64,000 bases of DNA. Source: Megalopta genalis. Its lineage: Eukaryota; Arthropoda; Insecta; Hymenoptera; Halictidae. Positions 11,701 through 23,009 of this stretch are shown here, piece by piece (within the stretch, counting starts at the first letter, position 1; the number at the start of each line of letters is the position of its first letter). A model generated the notes under the pieces. That model worked only from the letters and a program-made list of their open reading frames with translations, was not told the origin of the DNA and did not search any database. The translations under genes were made by a program, and so were the position numbers. Location of the stretch: assembly GCF_051020955.1 (NCBI RefSeq), contig NC_135015.1, positions 2,553,616 through 2,617,615 of the forward strand, given 5' to 3'.

Positions 11701-14084
11701 CAAACCAAGCGCAGGCGCCTACCCTGTTCTATCCTGTTCTGCCCTGTTCTGTCCTGTTTTGTCCTGTCCGCTGCTCCTCAACCTTCCACCCACGAAACGA
11801 ACACCACCACTATCTCTTGGCGCAGCGTATTTTACCCGGCTACAAAACGCTCCGGACGCTCGTCAATCTTGCCTTTCCTTCCCATTCGACGTCCCGTCTG
11901 GAATTGACAACGAACGCCAGTCGAACAGATCCTGCTTAATATTTTCCCTGTAAGCGACCCTCCAAGATCTTTGTTGGAATTTCCAGAGAAACCATTTTTT
12001 GGAAATACCGGTTTTAGCATTTTTATGGAGGAAATGCTACGTAGCATAGTTCATTTTTACAAGGTCTCGCACTCTTGACGATTTTTTCGTGAAGTGAAAA
12101 ATTAAGACATTGTATAAAAAAAAATGAGAATTAATTAGATCGTTGAAATAAAGGTATTTAATAGTATTATTATTATTAGTATAATATTGTAGTAATATTA
12201 GTAGTATAATATTGTCATTATGTACTTTGATGGTACTTTTTATTTTTACGAAAATAAGTGCAAGATTGAGATATTTTAATAAAATAAAAATTGTGAAGAT
12301 GAAGGTATTTAACAATAGCATTATTATTGGGAAGGTTATTGAATCTAGTTTACAATTTCCCATATTGAACGTCTTCAATCTGAATAGCATTGTACTGTAT
12401 TTAATCTTCTTTAATATTCAATACTTTTATGTACCTCGACAGTGGTTTCTATTTTTAAGGAAATAAAATCAATTCGAGACAATTTAAAATGAATGTTTAA
12501 TTTTCTTCTATTCCTCTAAATTTTCTTCGTGTTCAACTCAATTTAAAACAGCGTATGACGTATACGTTTGTGTGACATATGAGAGCTGGAAAGATCTTTT
12601 ATTTTCCATGTCTGTTGACCGAAGCCTGTTGTCGAATTTCTTTGTGATCCCTGGTATTTGTCAGTTTGATGCATACGAAACAGTGGTCTGCGCACGAAAA
12701 TTTGAATAGAAAGTATCAACCATGTCGATATTTTGCGAAGAGGTTTATTTGTTTTAATAATATCTAATAATATATATATATACATATACCGGAACGTGTA
12801 GTGTTCGAATGTACTTCATCGCGTTCTCCTATAGTTCTCATTTTTATGGGGAACGAGCAGTTTTCAAGTATTCCAATTAAAACTACTACGCTTCCGGTTC
12901 TAACGAGATCCGCTGACAGACGTGCGAGCATTAAAGGGAAAAAATTTAACTAGTTGGAATATGAGAAATGATTTTTTTACTCCACGCAACGTAGACGTAT
13001 AATGAAGAAAGGAATATTTATGAAAATAATCAACTTCAAAACATTCATGATCGTTTCTATATTTATTGAAATATTTCGGGCATGTTTTAGTCGGGAATAG
13101 ACAATGTCTACTTATAGTCTGCGAATCTTTATCGAAAATGAAAATTGTTTGCATTGAATAGAAGGACCAGAATCCGAGTAGAATCTTTTTCTTTTAATAA
13201 TTTTAATTAGTTGAAACCAACATATTGATACTTTCGAATCGTTCAGATTTGTTTACTCCTTTAAACTGCACTTGTAATTAGTGTTATCTGCTTTTTAATT
13301 TTCCAATCAGATTCGGAAATCAATTTTACTGTCAATAAAATAAGTTAACTACATATTCCAAGAAGCTAAAAGGCATAAAGCTACAAAAATAATTATTACA
13401 ACAAATCTCATTTTTGTGTTACTAGAAGATGATATTAAATTAAATTACTCAGGTTGACATTTCAGATTACGATTGAAGTTGTTTTTTTCACTCGATGCTA
13501 GAATAAATTCCTATCTTCGTATCATTTGTAATAAAATAGATGGTATATTGAAATGGATCAAGCTATACCGTGTTACGCCACCGTTGCACAAACTTTTTAA
13601 AAAGGTCTGGTTAAAAAGTTCGGAACATGTGGGGTAGATGGTACTCATTAATATGACAAGAGGGCGTCGTGAACTGGACGAGAGCTTTTCGGATGAAACT
13701 TGGCACACGTGTAGGGGATGCTGTACCCAAATAAACTCTAGAATATTAGTCGCTACTAACCCTCCTACAGAAAGAGCCTTATATGTATATAAACGTTTCG
13801 AACTCGTTTGATCAACTAGAGAGCCAATGGTATGCATTATACACAAAGTGTACTGTGGAAATGAGATGAGCATGTTATATCTCGATCTGGAAATAAAGAA
13901 CGGTATAGACTAATCCACTTTTTAATTACACTAGATAAGTGTATGGACGAACATAATTAAAACAGTGTTTCTTATCAAAAAATTATACAATTAAAAAATA
14001 TATATATTGCTGCAATTTAAATTCTATTAGAGGTAAAACTTTTTAAAAGATAAGATGCAATATTTGTTAAAGCAAACTAATTAA
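8727..14084. other. Long gene-free stretch with two GC-rich islands
   Basis: No frame here looks like a protein. A tandem pair of about 26 bp (TTGCAAATATAAATG twice) lies at 8848-8890. GC-rich islands at 9585-9930 and 11340-11940 give overlapping frames on both strands with no domain. AT-rich TTATTATTAGTATAATATTG repeats lie at 12160-12220. A minus-strand frame at 13511-13873 (120 aa) lies in sequence that reads like old transposon but was not assigned. Short TATA runs occur at 12767-12785. Confidence 0.45.
11723..11769 (+). repeat. 10-bp tandem repeat, CCTGTTCTGT type
   Basis: About four and a half units of CCTGTTCTRT run head to tail with small substitutions (CCTGTTCTAT, CCTGTTCTGC, CCTGTTCTGT, CCTGTTTTGT). 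The same core, TGTTCTGTCCTGT, starts the tandem repeat at 34058. The overlapping coding frames through it are probably artefacts of the repeat. Confidence 0.7.
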
Positions 14085-14361
14085 CCAATTAGCTGTTGCA
14101 ATATATTTGAAAACTGTGCAAGTTACTGTAATTATTGATATATATTAATATATTAAATTAATTATTTATATATTAAATTATACTGTATATGCTCGATTTT
14201 CTTCATATTTCGTTTAAATACGAATCATAAAATCATAAAATCTCTAATTTAAGCACCTTAACGATCATATTTTAACCAGTTAGCTGTTTTTAAAGAGTAT
14301 ACACGTCATGAAGAAATGGCAACACTTCGTTTTATGACAAGTATCAAAAACGATTAACTGG
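14085..14361. mobile_element. TTAA-flanked miniature element, CCARTTAGCTGTT family, intact copy
   Basis: TTAA at 14081-14084 and 14362-14365 brackets ends reading CCAATTAGCTGTTG and, inverted on the right, CCAGTTAATCG. The interior matches, in inverse orientation, the sequence around the mariner insertion at 22213-23005: AGCTGTTGCAAT, TTTGAAAA, GATTTTCTTCATAT, TTTAAATA and GTCATGAAGAAATGGCAACA are all shared. A TTAA duplication is typical of piggyBac-type insertion. There is no coding capacity. A secondary TTAACCAGTTAGCTG at 14272-14286 may be an internal copy of the end. Confidence 0.7.
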
Positions 14362-14365
14362 TTAA

Positions 14366-15905
14366 TTAATACTCAATGTCAGAAAATCGATTACATACAT
14401 ATGCTGCGTCAACAAATTTATCATAGATAATTGATATTTGTTATGTTGAACGAGAAACTTCAGAAGTCTCACCTTTTGCGAACACGTTTTTCCGTATCGA
14501 ACGAGAACCGATTTCTGTATTTATTTTCCTAAGGCTCGCCGAACACGTTCGATCACACTTCTAATTACTTTTTCTGCTTCTCAGATTACCCATAGGGGGT
14601 TGTAGCACACGCGATCAGGTTTCGTTACCAACCAGGACCTGTTCGGTCCCATCGCAGCTCTACGACGCGAAAGAGCTTATCCGGGGATTTACGATTTAAG
14701 GGACAATGTTCGAGCGATACCTACACGCTTATCGAAAATTTGGCAAATCCTTGGAGAGAGTCGCCGAGAAGAAGGGAGAGCAGAGACCGGAGAAAAGGCT
14801 GCCGGGAATACTGTGGCGGGGAAAAGAAAATCGTTACTGCGTGTTATTAGCTAAAAGCATCCCCACGGCGACGCGGATATAAATAGGGAAACTCGCATCG
14901 TAAAAACATGTTAAGGAAGTTCGTACGAACGATACGTACTCGATGCACACTTGTAGCTGCGTGCGCCGCGACACCCAACCAATTTGGTGTATTTAAACGA
15001 CTACGGCCACTGAAACGCTGGCCAAACTACCGCTGGAAATAATTTCGCGACTATTGGCGTCGGAGAAATCTTTGCTGTTCCGCTGCACAGGACACGACCG
15101 ACGCGCAGACAGTAACAATTAATAATATAGAAATGCTAACGGTAATTATAATTATAGCCAGCATGTAATTACGGTATTCTATTACACGGCATTGAATTGT
15201 CTAGTGACTGCTGCCAAACTTTCGCGTTTGTTCTCGTATTATTATAATGTGCAATATTAATGAACTCGTTTCGAAACGTCGGAACCACTTATGTCATGAA
15301 CATTAGGCTGTCGTCGCGCGTTTGACAAATGAGCTTCGTTAATCGAGCGGCTTAATTTCGGATTATAGACAATTAAATTGTTCCACTGGGTAACGTTATT
15401 GCATTATGTACGGTCGTTCACTGGGATACATGTGAACAAAAACTTGTGATTAGTCTCACTTGCTGCGAAATGTCATCGTGTTTATGCGAATGATTTTTGG
15501 GTAAATTTTATCAGAGTATTATAATTCGTCAGTTATTATATATTATTATAAATTATTATAAAGTATTATAAATTGTTGTAAATTATTATAATAATTAACG
15601 AGTTACAATCGTTGATAATGAACCGAATAAAATACAAGTTTCCATTTGAAGAAACAATGTTATTCTTCAAATAACCTCCAAAGCGATCAACAAAAAAGGA
15701 ATAAATAATACAGTTGTATTTCTCCCTCGAAATCGAGTAATTCTTGTATCTAACATTTCTCATAAAAATGTGTTGTTTTTGAGATAATTAGATTTATATT
15801 TTTCAAATGAACATGTGTGATGTATACTTCTGAATTCGAATCAATTTCGATAATCATTTTTCGTTGCACAAGTTTCGATTATTGCTCGAGAACAATGAGG
15901 TTTCA
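14366..15905. other. Gene-free stretch with a GC-richer island
   Basis: The island at 14480-15110 contains no recognisable coding frame. The stretch 15520-15600 is a TTATAAATTATTATAA-type AT repeat. The minus-strand frame at 15566-15763 is AT-driven. Confidence 0.45.
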
Positions 15906-15909
15906 TTAA

Positions 15910-16126
15910 CACTAAATTTACGGAGCACAAAAAACAGCTGTTTTATATTAGTTTATAAAGGTAACAATAAGACATTTACTCTGATTTTTAACAAGTATTA
16001 TTGTAACATTTTCCGTAAGTAACATGTAAATTGAATAAATAACTCGTAAATGTATCTTTACGATATAAATAATCGTAAATTAAAAAATTAGTGACCGTCA
16101 TTTTGACGGATTCTGTAAATCTAGTG
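15910..16126. mobile_element. TTAA-flanked miniature element, CACTARATTTACGG family, copy 1
   Basis: TTAA at 15906-15909 and 16127-16130 flanks ends CACTAAATTTAC and, inverted on the right, CACTAGATTTAC. The whole 217 bp aligns by eye with the copy at 56930-57109: GGAGCACAAAAAACAGCTG, AAATGTATCTTTACGATAT and AATCGTAAAT are shared. There is no coding capacity. It is probably a piggyBac-like non-autonomous element. Confidence 0.8.
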
Positions 16127-16310
16127 TTAAGTATACTTGCCTACTCACTCGTTACATCTCTCTATAGTAAAATATACATATATATCATTTTCAGAGTATG
16201 TATTGAACGAACTATTAGGAGAATCGCTTTTAAATTACACACAAAGGCAACCATGATTGTCCAGCAGTGGGGGAACCGTTCGAACGCGATGGAGGAGAAT
16301 ACGAACAATT

Positions 16311-16311
<1 letters not shown>

Positions 16312-16341
<30 letters not shown>
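16312..16341 (+). repeat. GA dinucleotide microsatellite
   Basis: An uninterrupted run of about 15 GA units. The long arginine/glutamate frame at 16091-16483 passes through it and is an artefact of the repeat. Confidence 0.95.
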
Positions 16342-16344
<3 letters not shown>

Positions 16345-17628
16345 TGTACGCGGCGAACATCGAAATAATATGCAAAAAGTATCAAACAATTGCTATTGCG
16401 TCGACTACCGCCAGTTAGACGAAAGAATGAAATCGCCTTGGCAGTTGCGAGTTAAAAATAAACGAAGCAACATGTTTCCGTAGTCGGTAGCGTTTCTATA
16501 ACGCAGCAAGGTGCATTCGATAGGCAAGTATACTTGTCGAGCGCACGAACCTGCGCTCAGGTTCGTTTCGCTCCCCCACCCCCATTCCACCGTCAGCACC
16601 ATGCCCTCGTTCACCCTCCTCAGAGTCCTTGTTCCGTCACGTAGGACCTCCCGCAGACCTCTCTGCCGAACATCCGGGCAGTGTCCCCGTCTTTTCTAAT
16701 GATCGCAACGTGTCGTAAATCCAAAAAAGACCCGTAAAAAAATCCCGCAATAACACTTGAGATTTTTGAACGCGTCTTGGGAAAGTTAGTCCCAACCGTC
16801 GCGGGGATGACATCTCAAGGCCCAGAGGACCTCCCCGACCACGCAATTACGTGTCGCACCCCTCTCCAAGACAAGGCCCGTGCAGGACGGTACGAGGGGG
16901 TGGTGACGAAACGTTTGGAGGACGCTGATTAGGAAATCGTAATTTTCGAAAAAACCAATCAGTGCATCCAGGCATGGAGGTGGAGGTTCCTTCAAGAATC
17001 TCAGTCGGTCCTGCTCAGGATCGTCGATCCCTCGGCCGGATAGTGGATCCCCGTGTTCGCCGTGTTGACCGCTGTTCGTCCGTCGCGCGGCGAAAAAGGA
17101 ACGTTGTCGGATGGCCGGGCCAAGGTAAGCAAGTTCAAGGCCGTTCTGATAGGTCCGTCTCTCTGATCAATGGTTCCGGCTCGCCGGCTCGCGGTAATAA
17201 ACCGTCGAAAACAGAAAGCGCGCGACAAATGGCGAGGTGGACGCCGAGAGTGACTATGCACCGCTGCTGTGCACGCCGATCGATCCGGTTAACCATCATC
17301 GCGTTTTTTATCGAGAAACATTTATCGCGCTCCGCCGAGCCGGTACCCGCGAATGGTTATCCTTAATCGCGCGTTTCGAATTAAGGTTAAATTAAATAAC
17401 GCCGGTGCCCGCCGATCAATGAAAACCACTGCCGAATCCGGTGAGAATGTTTTATTCAAAATCGATATAATGCGAACGGCCGCCAGAACAGTTCCCGATT
17501 ACAATTCAAATTTTAAGATCCGCCAATTGCACGAAGTTCTTTTCTTGTCGCTTCGATCACCGGTGCACGAACATATCGGAAAATCGCGGTTTTTTTTCAC
17601 TGGATTATGCAGTGAATGTCACGAATAG
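16342..17628. other. GC- and CpG-rich island of unknown role
   Basis: This is one of the most GC-rich parts of the window. Arginine-rich frames of 60-134 codons run on both strands, as expected from CpG-rich DNA, and none shows a domain. A good splice-donor match, CAAG then GTAAGC, occurs at 17121-17130 on the plus strand. The block could therefore hold a non-coding first exon or a promoter, but no acceptor or start could be tied to it. Confidence 0.3.
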
Positions 17629-17912
17629 GATGCGGATCTTTATGGGAAATATGAATTGAGTTGGTTAGAATCATAGTTGTGCGAGTCACATTTTCCTCAT
17701 GGTGAGAAACAAGGAGTATTATTGTTTACTGACCAAATTGAAACCACTCAATTGTCTAAGCTAATTATCGAAAACATAAACTGTTCTGCTTATGATAATT
17801 GTAATAAGTCGAAAATAATGCAACGGTATCCACAAATATCTGTAACGTCTTTACAGATTTGAATTTGATCTGTTTTGTTTTCTGTCATAAGTGCATAAAG
17901 ATCCGCAGTCCA
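17629..17912. mobile_element. Miniature element with GCGGATCTTTATG ends
   Basis: GGATGCGGATCTTTATG (17629 on) is mirrored by GCATAAAGATCCGCAGTCC (to 17911). About 284 bp lie between the outer edges. The interior includes CATAGTTG, GAGAAACAAGGAGT and ATTGTTTACTGACC. A close relative of this interior occurs at 27495-27552 (GAGAAACAAGAAGTGTTATT). No protein is encoded. The same end motif recurs near 43587, 44960-44985, 54615, 54996 and 59545-59687. No target duplication could be fixed. Confidence 0.6.
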
Positions 17913-18275
17913 GTTCTGTACATTTAATCCATTAACAAAGTGGGGAAGCAAGGACCGTGGAACAAAGCACTAACGGAATGAGATGCGCAAAATCTGGTTC
18001 CTTCTCATTTGTTGTCAACTATAGAGATTTTGAATTGATGTCCAATGAATGTCACCTCTATCGCACCAAATATTCTCAGACAGTTTTCACTTTATTCTAG
18101 GAAGTTAGAACTTCTTCTTTCGTAAGCCGTCATCAGGAGTTGAAACTTAAATTGTTCGTTTTCTCTCATGCATATTAATTGTAAGAGAAATAGAATTTCA
18201 AATAATTAATAGATATTTATACATATGAAATATTAATTGAAATCATTATTTCCAGTTCATCTTAAGAGAATACTA

Positions 18276-18910
18276 CAACCCCTGGAAAAGAGTATTCGAT
18301 CACCTTTTAAAATCCAATAACTTTGTTCGAACTGGTCTAAGTCTAATCTTGAATCTTCTTTTATGTATTAAAGGGACAAGTTTACGGTACAATGACTAGC
18401 AAGGTATATTTTTAATTCTGCTATTACATAAAATGACAACAAAAGATAAAAACACTCGTTTTTTAACTTTTTTATCTGAACCTGGAATGATAATTTAAAA
18501 TATGCGTTTTGTACATCTCGGTAATTTATAATTTCATTGAAATCTGTTGACGCATAGTCAAAGCTACAGCTACTGAAAGATGGAAAAATTACCTGCTTCT
18601 GGTTGAAACTATTGAAAAACTGCGATTTTCGCGATCTCTAATTGCTTAAAGCTCATGTCAAGGTCAACCGATTTCGAGGAAATTTTCAATATGCATATAA
18701 GTCACTTCAGTCTACGAAATGCATATTTTAAATTTTCGTTCCAGGCTTAAATTAATAGCACAATTAAGAAGAAGTATTTTAGTCATTGCACAGCAAACTA
18801 CACACACACATAGTACGTTTAACATTTAAAAGAAATTCAAATCGTTTTGTGGAGTTTTAAAAAAAGTTATTGCATTTTAAAAGATGAGCGAATACTCTTT
18901 GCCAGGGATT
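18276..18910. mobile_element. Tc1-like miniature inverted-repeat element
   Basis: The ends CAACCCCTGGAAAAGAGTAT and, inverted on the right, CAATCCCTGGCAAAGAGTAT are flanked by TA at 18274-18275 and 18911-18912. The inverted match runs on through TTTTAAAA and GCAATAACTTT for about 45 bp. The interior contains AAAACTGCGATTTTCGCGATC, AAGGTCAACCGATTTCGA and ATGCATATAAGT, shared with the element at 4461. No transposase is present. At 635 bp it is somewhat larger than the 4461 copy, in line with a propagated family. Confidence 0.8.
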
Positions 18911-18912
18911 GT

Positions 18913-20438
18913 ATTTCAATTAATAATTTTCCTTACCACAACATAAATAACTATTTTCAATCCTATATATTTATACCTCTATATGATATCAAATAAACCT
19001 TATAAAATATTATCTCATAGAAACACGAGTATTTCATTAACCATTTCCCATACTTTCTCGAATACTTTTACCTGTGGTCTGGTTGTAATCGAAAGAGAGT
19101 ATACAAAATCATTAAAATAATTTGTATGGCAGGAACAATTCTTAAAATTAATCTGAAGGAACGAATCTACGGGATACTACAGAAATTGACCAAATGTAAA
19201 TCTATCGCCTACCGAAGAAGTAAAAATTTGACAGTCTTATTCCGACACACGCGCGACTCGCGTTTTTTTTTTCGAACATATTGCACTATGGATAGGAACA
19301 ACAGTTATGAATAAACGAGAGATATTATCCGTTTGAGGACGTACAGTTTACAGGGAACAAAGTGAAATAGAAACTTCGTGCTGCAGCGACGTTTTTGTTT
19401 TATTTTTAAGCGATAAAATTTCTCGTCAAAGAAACAAACTTCTGCTTATCTGCCGCCGCGCCGGTTGCAAATTAACCGATCGATAGTTATAGTTACGCGA
19501 ATCGTGGATGTACTGTATCATTAAATCGACATGATGGTAGTTTAACGCAGACTATAATATCTCTCGGCGGAAGAGAATTGAGAGAAAAAACAGCCGTTTA
19601 AAGTTTATTGAAAGTTATCGAAATAGAAGAGACGGCTGTTGTAGCGTGCTATAAGATAATCACACGCTAACGCTTCCCGTTTGCCTCGGGACATCGATCT
19701 GGTTAATTACCTCCTTTCGAGCGAACCATCCCGACGCGTACGATGCTAGACCCCTTTAGTGAACACGTTCGATGCGAGGTAATGATTAGAGACAGCGTGG
19801 AACAAGTGAACCTGATTTGTCATCGAATGATAAACCCGTTGAAACGAGCTCGTATTTCGATGCATATTTCTAAGGAGCAAACTTCGTCGTCGCATTTCCC
19901 ATTTTCGCGAAGCTACATTCATAAGAATGTACCGGTCGAACTTACACCGTTCGGAATTTATATTAAAATTATGAAATTCCTTTCGTGGAACTTATTGCAT
20001 TCGATTCATTCAGCTTTATAACCTAGCAAAAATTGCGTAAAAATTTGAATGAATACAGTCGTTTCAGTTTTATAATGCAATGCACGTTAATCACTTTAAA
20101 GGTTTGATGGTTCCAGCGTCGAAAAGGCTGCTCATTCTATTCAGTCAAAGTTTCAATTGGTGCAATTAAATTTCATTATGGAGCGTCTTCTGCAAGGAAC
20201 ACGTATGATTTCGAATTACTTTGTTTTACAGTTTATTCTGTTCGATTGACAAGTGTTGAATTTATCGAGACCTTCCGCCACGTTTATATCGTCTGTGCTT
20301 GTATGGGTAAATTTTACAATTGTTTTCCATTAGAGTGTCATAATTCATCATTTGAATTGTTGCGTCAAGTCTGCAAATGTAATTGCCGTGGATTCCTTGA
20401 GTGCGCGGCGTGTAAAATAATAGTGGAATTATATTAAC
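18913..20438. other. Gene-free stretch
   Basis: Frames at 19126-19314, 19743-20021 and 20246-20437 are short and match nothing. The last (63 aa) ends in a cysteine-rich tail, CNCRGFLECAACK, with no domain that I can name. Other bases are AT-rich filler. Confidence 0.4.
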
Positions 20439-20682
20439 GTAACAAAAGAACTTTATTCAGTTGTAACTCTCACGACGCTCAGTTGGCTGAATGCGACTGC
20501 TAATGAACGTTGCTCGCTTAAATAGCGTTTCGGGGCTCGATTTTCCACCAATCACGGCGGCATCCTGAACATGTGGAGTCGCTGGTTAGCCACCGGAGTA
20601 GGTGGGGGAGGTCATCTGTCGCGGATGACTTTGTATGTTGCCGCCACTGTGCAGCAAAGACACCAGCGACAATGTAATAACA
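20439..20682 (-). mobile_element. Possible solo LTR, minus strand
   Basis: Read on the minus strand the block starts TGTTATTACATTG. It has a TATA-like CTATTTAAGC followed about 30 bases later by an initiator-like CATTCAG, and ends with CTGAATAAAGTTC, a polyadenylation signal, just before the AT-rich flank. This promoter-then-poly(A) order in about 240 GC-richer bases is typical of an insect LTR. The outer end lacks a clean CA and no target duplication was found, so it may be eroded or something else. Confidence 0.35.
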
Positions 20683-22208
20683 TTTTCGAAGGTCCGTTCA
20701 GGGACTGCGCATCAATGATTTTTAAATAAAAATTGCGGAATTGGTCATTTTGACTGGCACGGTAGGTTTAATATTAGACGGAATAAAAACAGTGCGTTTC
20801 GTTCGCTCACACTAAGAAGTTGTTCATGATCATTATGATCTTTGCAATGTATACGTGATGTAATGATGGTAAAATGGAAAGTCTCGAACGGTTGTGCAAT
20901 TCGTCGGAATAATATCTCAAGATCATTAATAATTATTTCTTAATAAACTCTTACGAAAGCGGACTTCATTTCCATGCAGTTGCAACAAAACGAAACAACT
21001 ACAATTTCGTGGCAAAGTGAAATGATCAAATCCGCAGCATCCGTAGCAACCGACTGACACGTGAAATCTCCAGAAGTGGCCTAACTCGCAGAAAATGGCG
21101 GCGCGTCGCGAGGTTTCGCAGTGAAATTAAACTTCGTTTAAAGCCGAGACAATGAACGGGGCTGAGAGCCCCGCTCGTCTCTCCGAAGCCAGTCATCCTT
21201 TGAAGCACTTGTTGTACTTCCTGCAGGCTATCAAACTACTCAAGGCCAATTGGTGCTTGTAACATGAGTTCCAAAGAGTTCAGCGAAGCGAGAAACGCGC
21301 CGGCCTCGCCGCGGCACCGAGAAACGCGTCCGTGTGTTTCCAATTCGGCGTAAGTTGCTTCTTCTTGCAGTTTGCCCACTTTCGTCCAGATGCATCTCGA
21401 GACGGTCTATTAATATGTAAACCCTATTTCGGGCTGCGATGTGTTTACAGGATCGCGCCGCAGGGATCCAACGGTTAACGGAAATACGCTGCATCACCGG
21501 TGCATTCGGTTGCACTGTGCACGCAATGAAAGTCCGAGCGCTTCACCGCGTGATTTACTTTTCTTTCTGCCCGTTCACCGCAACGGTGTCCGCAATGTTA
21601 TAAACTCTGTAGGTACGCCATCGAGTTTCTCACAGTTGAAAATTTTGTTGTCACAATTTAAGAGAAACATCGAATGAAAGTTTAACCCTTGAAAAATGAT
21701 ACTCGATGCACTACAGTATTTTGCTTTATTTTCGCAACTGTTGATTGGTCGATTGTAAACGGACCCCGACGATACCGTACGAAATAAAGTTTCGACACGG
21801 GGAACAGCCGCGGGCTTCGAAACACTTTTATTGTTGTTTTATTTCCCAGTGAATATAAAACGATTGAAAAATACAACGTGTCAAGTTGTTCGTGCATTTA
21901 ACGGTGGTTTTCTTACGTTGGTAACAATTACGTACGGGCTAAGAATAATTACAGCTGTTGTCGTACATGATTGTGGAATTATAACTTTGATGCATTTATA
22001 ATACAACTGATGATATTCAAAACCGTAGACAAATTTTAAAAATCCGCTAGAGTATTTAATATTATCTTTTAAATTAGAGCGAAGGAAGGAATTAATTTTG
22101 AAGCAATGTTTATTTTGCACGAAGATCTGCAGTTCAGATATGACAGAATAATATGAGAAAAAGAAAGTGTAAATAAATATGAAATTATCTTAACAACCTC
22201 TAGAACGG
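20683..22208. other. Gene-free stretch
   Basis: At 20744-20774 the sequence GTCATTTTGACTGGCACGG then TAGGTTTAATATTA is an orphan right end of the CACTAGAACTACC family. GC-richer sequence at 21030-21600 has short frames on both strands without domains. Nothing else was recognised. Confidence 0.45.
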
Positions 22209-22370
22209 TTAACCAGTTATCTGTTTTCGACGAGTACTCGTCTTCAGACAAAATGTTGCCATTTCTTCATGACGAGTGTACTTGTCGAAAGCAGTGTACT
22301 GGTTAAGAAGATATATGATTATTATATTTGATATATTTTATTAAATTGTACATTTTATAAAAGTGTTGTA

Positions 22371-22912
22371 TTGGGTTGGCAACTAAGTAATTGCCGACTT
22401 CAGTTATAGATGTCTCTCACTCCCATTTTTATGATATCTGTAAATGTTATATTATAAAACTATTATTATTATTATTATTATGTTATTTTTTATTATACGC
22501 GAATGTTAGCAACTGGACAAATTGAATGCAGCGGTCAAGGAAAAGCGACCAGAATTGGTCAATCATAAAGGTGTCATTTTCCAGCAGGACAATGCTAGGC
22601 TGCACACGTCTTTGTCCACTCGGCAAAAATTGATGGATATTGGTTGGGAATTGATGTGACACCCACCATATAGCCCTGATCTCGCGCCATCGGATTACCA
22701 CTTATTTCGATCCCTGGACAACTCCCTTCGTGGTAAAACTTTTAATGACGGTGACGCTGTAAAATCTCACTTAACTCAGTTTTTGGCCGAAAAGGATCAG
22801 ACTTCGTCATCGAACAAAATGGAAAATACACATTACAGATTAAACTTCATTCCAAGTAAAAAGGAATTTTTTATTTCATTGAAATTCGACAATTACTTAG
22901 TTGCCAACCCAA
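22371..22912 (+). mobile_element. Deleted mariner element, copy 2
   Basis: The ends are TTGGGTTGGCAACTAAGTAA and its inverted partner TTACTTAGTTGCCAACCCAA, flanked by exact TA duplications at 22369-22370 and 22913-22914. It shares with the copy at 8197 the 5' segment, the ATT run and the same junction into QLDKLNAAV. It keeps the GKTFNDGDAVKSHLTQFLAE stretch that copy 1 lost, but lacks the FYERGISKLSERWQK stretch that copy 1 kept. The two copies are therefore separate descendants of one deleted founder. Confidence 0.9.
22510..22912 (+). pseudogene. Mariner transposase fragment with internal stop
   Basis: Translation from CAACTGGAC gives QLDKLNAAVKEKRPELVN, then QQDNARLHTSLSTRQKLMD, then a TGA where copy 1 has TTA (after WELM), then HPPYSPDLAPSDYHLFRSL and GKTFNDGDAVKSHLTQFLAE. 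The DD34D spacing is kept, but the QDNARPH motif has changed to QDNARLH. The carboxy terminus reads NTHYRLNFIPSKK before the inverted repeat. It lacks the amino-terminal half and is inactive. Confidence 0.8.
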
Positions 22913-23009
22913 TATTTAAACAAAATATGAAGAAAATCAAGCAGTGTACAGTGTAATTACAGTGTAACTTACACACTTTTCAAAGAGATTGCAACAGCTA
23001 ACTTGTTAA

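Larger units (their letters stand above)
22213..23005. mobile_element. TTAA-flanked miniature element split by a mariner
   Basis: TTAA at 22209-22212 and 23006-23009 flanks ends CCAGTTATCTGTT and, inverted on the right, CAAGTTAGCTGTTG. Without the mariner at 22371-22912 the element is about 250 bp. It aligns in inverse orientation with the copy at 14085-14361. A shared 20-mer lies at 22254-22273 here and 14305-14324 there. The mariner entered at a TA within TTTAAATA; the homologous unfilled site reads TTTAAATACG at about 14211-14222. The order of events is therefore clear: the TTAA element came first, the mariner later. Confidence 0.75.

Noticed and set aside
11560..11953. Three overlapping plus-strand frames of 88-125 codons
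   Set aside because: They occupy all three phases of a GC-rich region with a 10-bp tandem repeat and show no domain.
13511..13873. 120-codon minus-strand open frame, possibly transposon-derived
   Set aside because: The surrounding sequence feels repetitive but no inverted ends, target duplication or transposase motif could be found.
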